NCBI RefSeq assembly: GCF_014699005.1
Contig: NZ_JACWZY010000030.1
Span: forward strand, 46,290 to 110,289
DNA: 64,000 nt
Reading direction: 5' to 3'
Origin: Spirosoma profusum
GTDB taxonomy: Bacteria > Bacteroidota > Bacteroidia > Cytophagales > Spirosomataceae
Position numbers and translations under genes: made by a program
Notes under the pieces: model-generated
Database searches by the model: none
What the model was told of the DNA's origin: nothing
What the model saw: only the letters and a program-made list of their open reading frames with translations
Part shown: one piece after another, positions 61,063 to 64,000 of the stretch
How positions within the stretch are numbered: position 1 is the first letter of the stretch
How the letters are laid out: each line of letters opens with the position of its first letter

Positions 61063-61863
61063 ATGAAGTCATTCTATCTACTCCTGTTCGTGAGCTTGAG
61101 TGTGTCAGCCATAGCCCAAAGCCAAATCTCAAACAGTAAAAAGATAGCCTTACCGGCTAAACCTGTTACTATTGATGTTGATGTTGACAAAACGGCTGTT
61201 ATTGTCGTGGATATGCAAAATGATTTCGGCAGTAAGGGAGGTATGTTTGATCGGGCTGGCATCAAAATAGCAACGATTCAAAAAGCGGTTGCTCCAACCG
61301 CTAGAGTGCTCGAAGCCGCCCGCCAAGCAGACATCCCAATTATTTACCTTAAGATGGGCTATCAGCCAGATTTGTCTGATGTAGGCAGTGAAGATTCACC
61401 GAATCGGATTGGTCATTTACAATTTTTGCACGTAGGCCAGCCTGACACCGCACCTGATGGGTCAAAAGGCCGTATTTTGATCAGAGGTAGTTGGGGTACG
61501 GAGATTGTTAGTGAGCTGAAGCCACGTCCTGATGATATAGTTCTGTATAAAACTCGATTCAGCGGCTTTTATCAGACTGATTTAGATGCTATCCTGAAGA
61601 AATTAGGCAAAAAGTATCTCATTGTCACCGGCTGTACCACGAGTATTTGTGTCGAATCAACCATCCGTGATGCCATGTTTCGGGATTATTCGTCCGTATT
61701 ATTGTCTGATTGTACAGCGGAACCCATGGGCGCAAACTTATCGAGAAGTAATTATGAAGCGTCCCTACTAGCTATTGAAGCCTTTGGCTGGGTGTCTTCC
61801 TCGGATGAATTCATTAAAGGAAGTAAAGCAGTCAATAGTACAGTAGCGAGAAAACAGAAGTAG
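61063..61863 (+). CDS. Secreted isochorismatase-like cysteine hydrolase
   Basis: This 266-residue protein has a signal peptide (MKSFYLLLFVSLSVSAIAQ) and the isochorismatase fold with the catalytic triad Asp (VIVVDMQNDFGS), Lys (VLYKTRFSGFYQTDL) and Cys (VTGCTTSICVESTIRDA). Family members hydrolyse amides or ethers, for example nicotinamidase or biuret hydrolase. Export of such an enzyme is unusual. I chose ATG 61063 because the leader fits there. The cis-peptide segment GCTTSICVE is intact. Confidence 0.88.
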   Translation: MKSFYLLLFVSLSVSAIAQSQISNSKKIALPAKPVTIDVDVDKTAVIVVDMQNDFGSKGGMFDRAGIKIATIQKAVAPTARVLEAARQADIPIIYLKMGYQPDLSDVGSEDSPNRIGHLQFLHVGQPDTAPDGSKGRILIRGSWGTEIVSELKPRPDDIVLYKTRFSGFYQTDLDAILKKLGKKYLIVTGCTTSICVESTIRDAMFRDYSSVLLSDCTAEPMGANLSRSNYEASLLAIEAFGWVSSSDEFIKGSKAVNSTVARKQK

Positions 61864-62187
61864 CCATATATATGTGGGTCACGACTTCGCCTAATAGTTA
61901 TTTGTTTCCCTGATCTGTAGCAAAGCTTTTTAATTAGGGCGTTTTGCCGGATAATAAATCAGTGTAGTACACCTAGACTGTTATGGATTATTCTGGCCGT
62001 TAAAAGTGGTGATGAAGCATGACTCACTCTATAGTTTGACTGTTCACGCAAAATTCTTACAGTCAAAATTCCTGTGTTGTTAACTAACCTTGGAGTAGCT
62101 AGATTAGTTTTTGCGTTAAGCCTGCTAACAGTGGGCTCCGGCAGAATTCAACGCCAATGAATCAATAAACACCCCAAATTTCAGTTT
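61864..62187 (+). promoter_or_regulatory. Upstream region of cupin gene
   Basis: About 320 bp without a gene. TAACAGTGGGCTCCGGCAGAATTCA (62126-62150) is a close copy of the element at 60941-60971, at a similar distance (37 and 91 bp) from the ATG. Nothing else is evident. Confidence 0.45.
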
Positions 62188-62763
62188 ATGAAAAGACAAC
62201 GGTTTTTTCAGCTTTGCTTAGCCACAGGCGCTTTTATAGCCTCGCCGATTACTCTGATTGCTAACTCAATAAAAAAAATCAGAGATGAAAAAGGGTTTAT
62301 GGTCGGCTCAGGAAAAGATCGATTTGATAAACAGATCACGCTCTTACAAGGTGACACGTTTTTTACCAAGATATCAACCCAGGATACCAATGGGGATTTA
62401 TATGTCTACGAATCCACCCGCCTGAAAGAAGGTGGTCCACCCCATCATTATCATTTTAGTCAAGATGAATGGTGGTACGTGCTTCAGGGTGAATTCATCA
62501 TCAAAGTAGGGGAAAAAACCTATCGGGCCAAGGCGGGTGATAGCGTATTTGGCCCCCGCATGGTTCCCCACAGTTTTGCCAAGGTAGGCGAAGGGGAAGC
62601 CAAACTGTTAATGATTTTCCAACCGGCTGGCCGCATGGAAGAATTCTTTCAGAAAGTGAGTGAAGGGGTACCCAACAAGATGACCGAGGAAGAACGGGCG
62701 CGGTTTAACGAAGACTATGGCACTAAACAGGTCGGCCCCCCGATCGGTAATTTAAAGCGGTAG
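62188..62763 (+). CDS. Secreted cupin-domain protein
   Basis: This 191-residue protein starts with a signal-like leader (MKRQRFFQLCLATGAFIASPITLIANS). The cupin 2 core contains GGPPHHYHFSQDEWWYVLQGEFIIKVG (metal ligands H, H, E) and GDSVFGPRMVPHSFAKVG (His), which is a full metal site. The C-terminus EEERARFNEDYGTKQVGPPI is typical of quercetinase-like cupins. Its upstream region shares a motif with the isochorismatase-like gene. The substrate is unknown. Confidence 0.87.
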   Translation: MKRQRFFQLCLATGAFIASPITLIANSIKKIRDEKGFMVGSGKDRFDKQITLLQGDTFFTKISTQDTNGDLYVYESTRLKEGGPPHHYHFSQDEWWYVLQGEFIIKVGEKTYRAKAGDSVFGPRMVPHSFAKVGEGEAKLLMIFQPAGRMEEFFQKVSEGVPNKMTEEERARFNEDYGTKQVGPPIGNLKR

Positions 62764-62856
62764 ATAAACGTATATACGTTCAATATCATTTGTTAGACAG
62801 GACTTCATCTGACGCTTGAAACATTTAATAATCAGATTGCGACTATAAGTTCAATT

Positions 62857-62875
62857 TTCTCAAAATACACTCTTT
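62857..62875 (+). promoter_or_regulatory. Motif shared with the isochorismatase upstream region
   Basis: TTCTCAAAATACACTCTTT matches TTCTCAAAATACCCTCCTT at 60835 at 17 of 19 positions. It lies 146 bp upstream of the AraC-type regulator and could be bound by that regulator. Confidence 0.45.
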
Positions 62876-63020
62876 AAATGGGAGTACTGAGATAGTTCAC
62901 TCAATAAATTGAGCAGTCAGGAAAAATAGCGCCAGTCAAAAAGGTTCAGTTTCGGAAATCTCAGAGTTTAGTAAATTTAGAATGGGATTAAAATTGCCTA
63001 TATACTTATGATTTACTAGC

Positions 63021-63854
63021 ATGATCAATAAACAGGTATTCTTTGCCCCTCATCCGGCCCTTCAACAGCTTGTCAATCATATTTTTATTAGCTCGAATGT
63101 TACCACTGATTTACAGGCCAAGTTAAGTTTCCCAAACCCGCCATTGCCCGGACATTCCATCTACTTTTTTCCTTATGACAGACCCATTGTCGAAAATACA
63201 TTTACTAAACAAGTTAAAACACTTTATGCCTGTACTATTGCCGGACCGCAAACAGAACGTACTATTCTTTCGCTTGGTTATAATCATCTGATTATAAAAA
63301 TAGGGTTTCAGCCGGGCGTTCTCCATAGGTTGTTGAGAGAACCTATGCAGAGAATGATTCAGATAGACTATGATGGGGAAACCGTATTTGGCAAATCCAT
63401 TCAGTATGTATTGGATGCATTAGCGAATGCGGCTGACTTTGAGGTGATGAAAGCTATCGCAGAAGAATTCATGTTCAGTCAGCTCACTAAAATTAAAAGA
63501 CCTTTTTCTATTGATTATGTAATTCCTGAAATAATAAAGTATGGTGGCTCGGTTAAAATTGATGACCTGGTCAAGAAAGCCTGTCTGAGTAACCGCCAGT
63601 TTGAACGTGCCTTTAAAGAACGAATGGGCGTTTCACCAAAATTCTACAGCCGGTTAGTTCGATTTGGCAAGGCGTGGTTGCTCAAAGAACACAATCCGGC
63701 TATGACCTGGACCCAGGTCGCTTATGAATGCAATTATTTTGACCAGATGCATTTAATCCGGGATTTTAACGTGTTTGCGGGTACGAATCCAACCGAGATT
63801 TCAAGCGCTTTTGAAAAGCAGCCTTTTTTAATAGTGCGAGATATCTATCATTAG
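63021..63854 (+). CDS. AraC-family transcriptional regulator
   Basis: This 277-residue regulator has an N-terminal ligand-binding part of the DUF6597 type (PHPALQQLVNHIFISS to YNHLIIKIGFQPGVLHRLL) and a C-terminal HTH_18 domain (about 175-265) with CLSNRQFERAFKERMGVSPKFYSRLVRFGKAWLL and WTQVAYECNYFDQMHLIRDFNVFAGTNPTEI. It is the likely local regulator of the preceding isochorismatase-like and cupin genes, with which it shares upstream motifs. It could also regulate itself. Confidence 0.92.
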   Translation: MINKQVFFAPHPALQQLVNHIFISSNVTTDLQAKLSFPNPPLPGHSIYFFPYDRPIVENTFTKQVKTLYACTIAGPQTERTILSLGYNHLIIKIGFQPGVLHRLLREPMQRMIQIDYDGETVFGKSIQYVLDALANAADFEVMKAIAEEFMFSQLTKIKRPFSIDYVIPEIIKYGGSVKIDDLVKKACLSNRQFERAFKERMGVSPKFYSRLVRFGKAWLLKEHNPAMTWTQVAYECNYFDQMHLIRDFNVFAGTNPTEISSAFEKQPFLIVRDIYH

Positions 63855-64000
63855 CTATAAAACGTCGTATTTGTACTATTAGCCAGGGAGGGTATGCCGG
63901 TAATTTTGTAATAAACATTTATTTAACCTAAGTTGTGTGGTTAGAAGTAGAACAAAATGTTGTGAGCCATCACAAAGCCCACTACTTTGAGCAGAAAGCC

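Overview
The window looks like a chromosomal segment of a Gram-negative Bacteroidota, most likely a Cytophagales relative of Spirosoma. This is an inference from several traits: gliding-motility/type IX-type C-terminal domains, Bat-type aerotolerance genes, -7 boxes of the TAnnTTTG type, weak Shine-Dalgarno sequences, a YfhO-family membrane protein, a FISUMP-domain protein and an LCIB-like protein. No rRNA or species marker is present, so the genus is a guess.

Layout. Bases 1-13,300 hold the end of a hybrid polyketide/aminotransferase/non-ribosomal peptide assembly line (1-6,873). A SHOCT-domain secreted protein, a Wzx-like flippase, a secreted adhesin-like protein, a 4'-phosphopantetheinyl transferase able to prime the carrier domains, and two surface-polymer genes follow. 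Bases 14,774-22,750 are an exopolysaccharide operon on the minus strand. It reads receiver/sugar-phosphate transferase, two GT2 enzymes, an O-antigen polymerase/ligase and two GT-B enzymes, with a single-domain response regulator upstream. Bases 23,597-37,284 carry housekeeping and miscellaneous genes: YfhO protein, PAP2_C lipid synthase-like protein, K+ channel, a lone nuoH, asnS, sixA, VOC protein, class V aminotransferase, YopX-like protein, aldo/keto reductase and a lipoprotein. Bases 37,561-41,953 are an RND efflux pump with its adaptor. Bases 42,354-55,987 hold an esterase, Nudix CoA pyrophosphatase, FAD oxidoreductase, GH105 hydrolase, an LCIB-like protein coupled to a VOC protein, cdaA, rnz, a STAS protein, purC, a thiolase and two Bat genes. 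A tRNA-Ser(GCT)/tRNA-Pro(TGG) pair lies at 56,156-56,404.

Right of the tRNAs the sequence changes character. The word ACGTA/TACGT, very frequent to the left, becomes scarce. A 146-bp insertion with 15-bp terminal inverted repeats and an 8-bp target duplication appears. The genes become stress- and secretion-type accessory genes (FISUMP, DUF4142, alpha/beta hydrolase, isochorismatase-like hydrolase, cupins, AraC regulator). This may be a genomic island.

The most distinctive non-coding feature is a set of long, nearly perfect palindromes (arms of 24-43 nt) lying only between genes. At least five share one core, close to GTCATnCTGACnnAGGAAG. Their arms match at almost every position although copies differ from each other, which suggests selection for pairing or a copying mechanism that regenerates symmetry.
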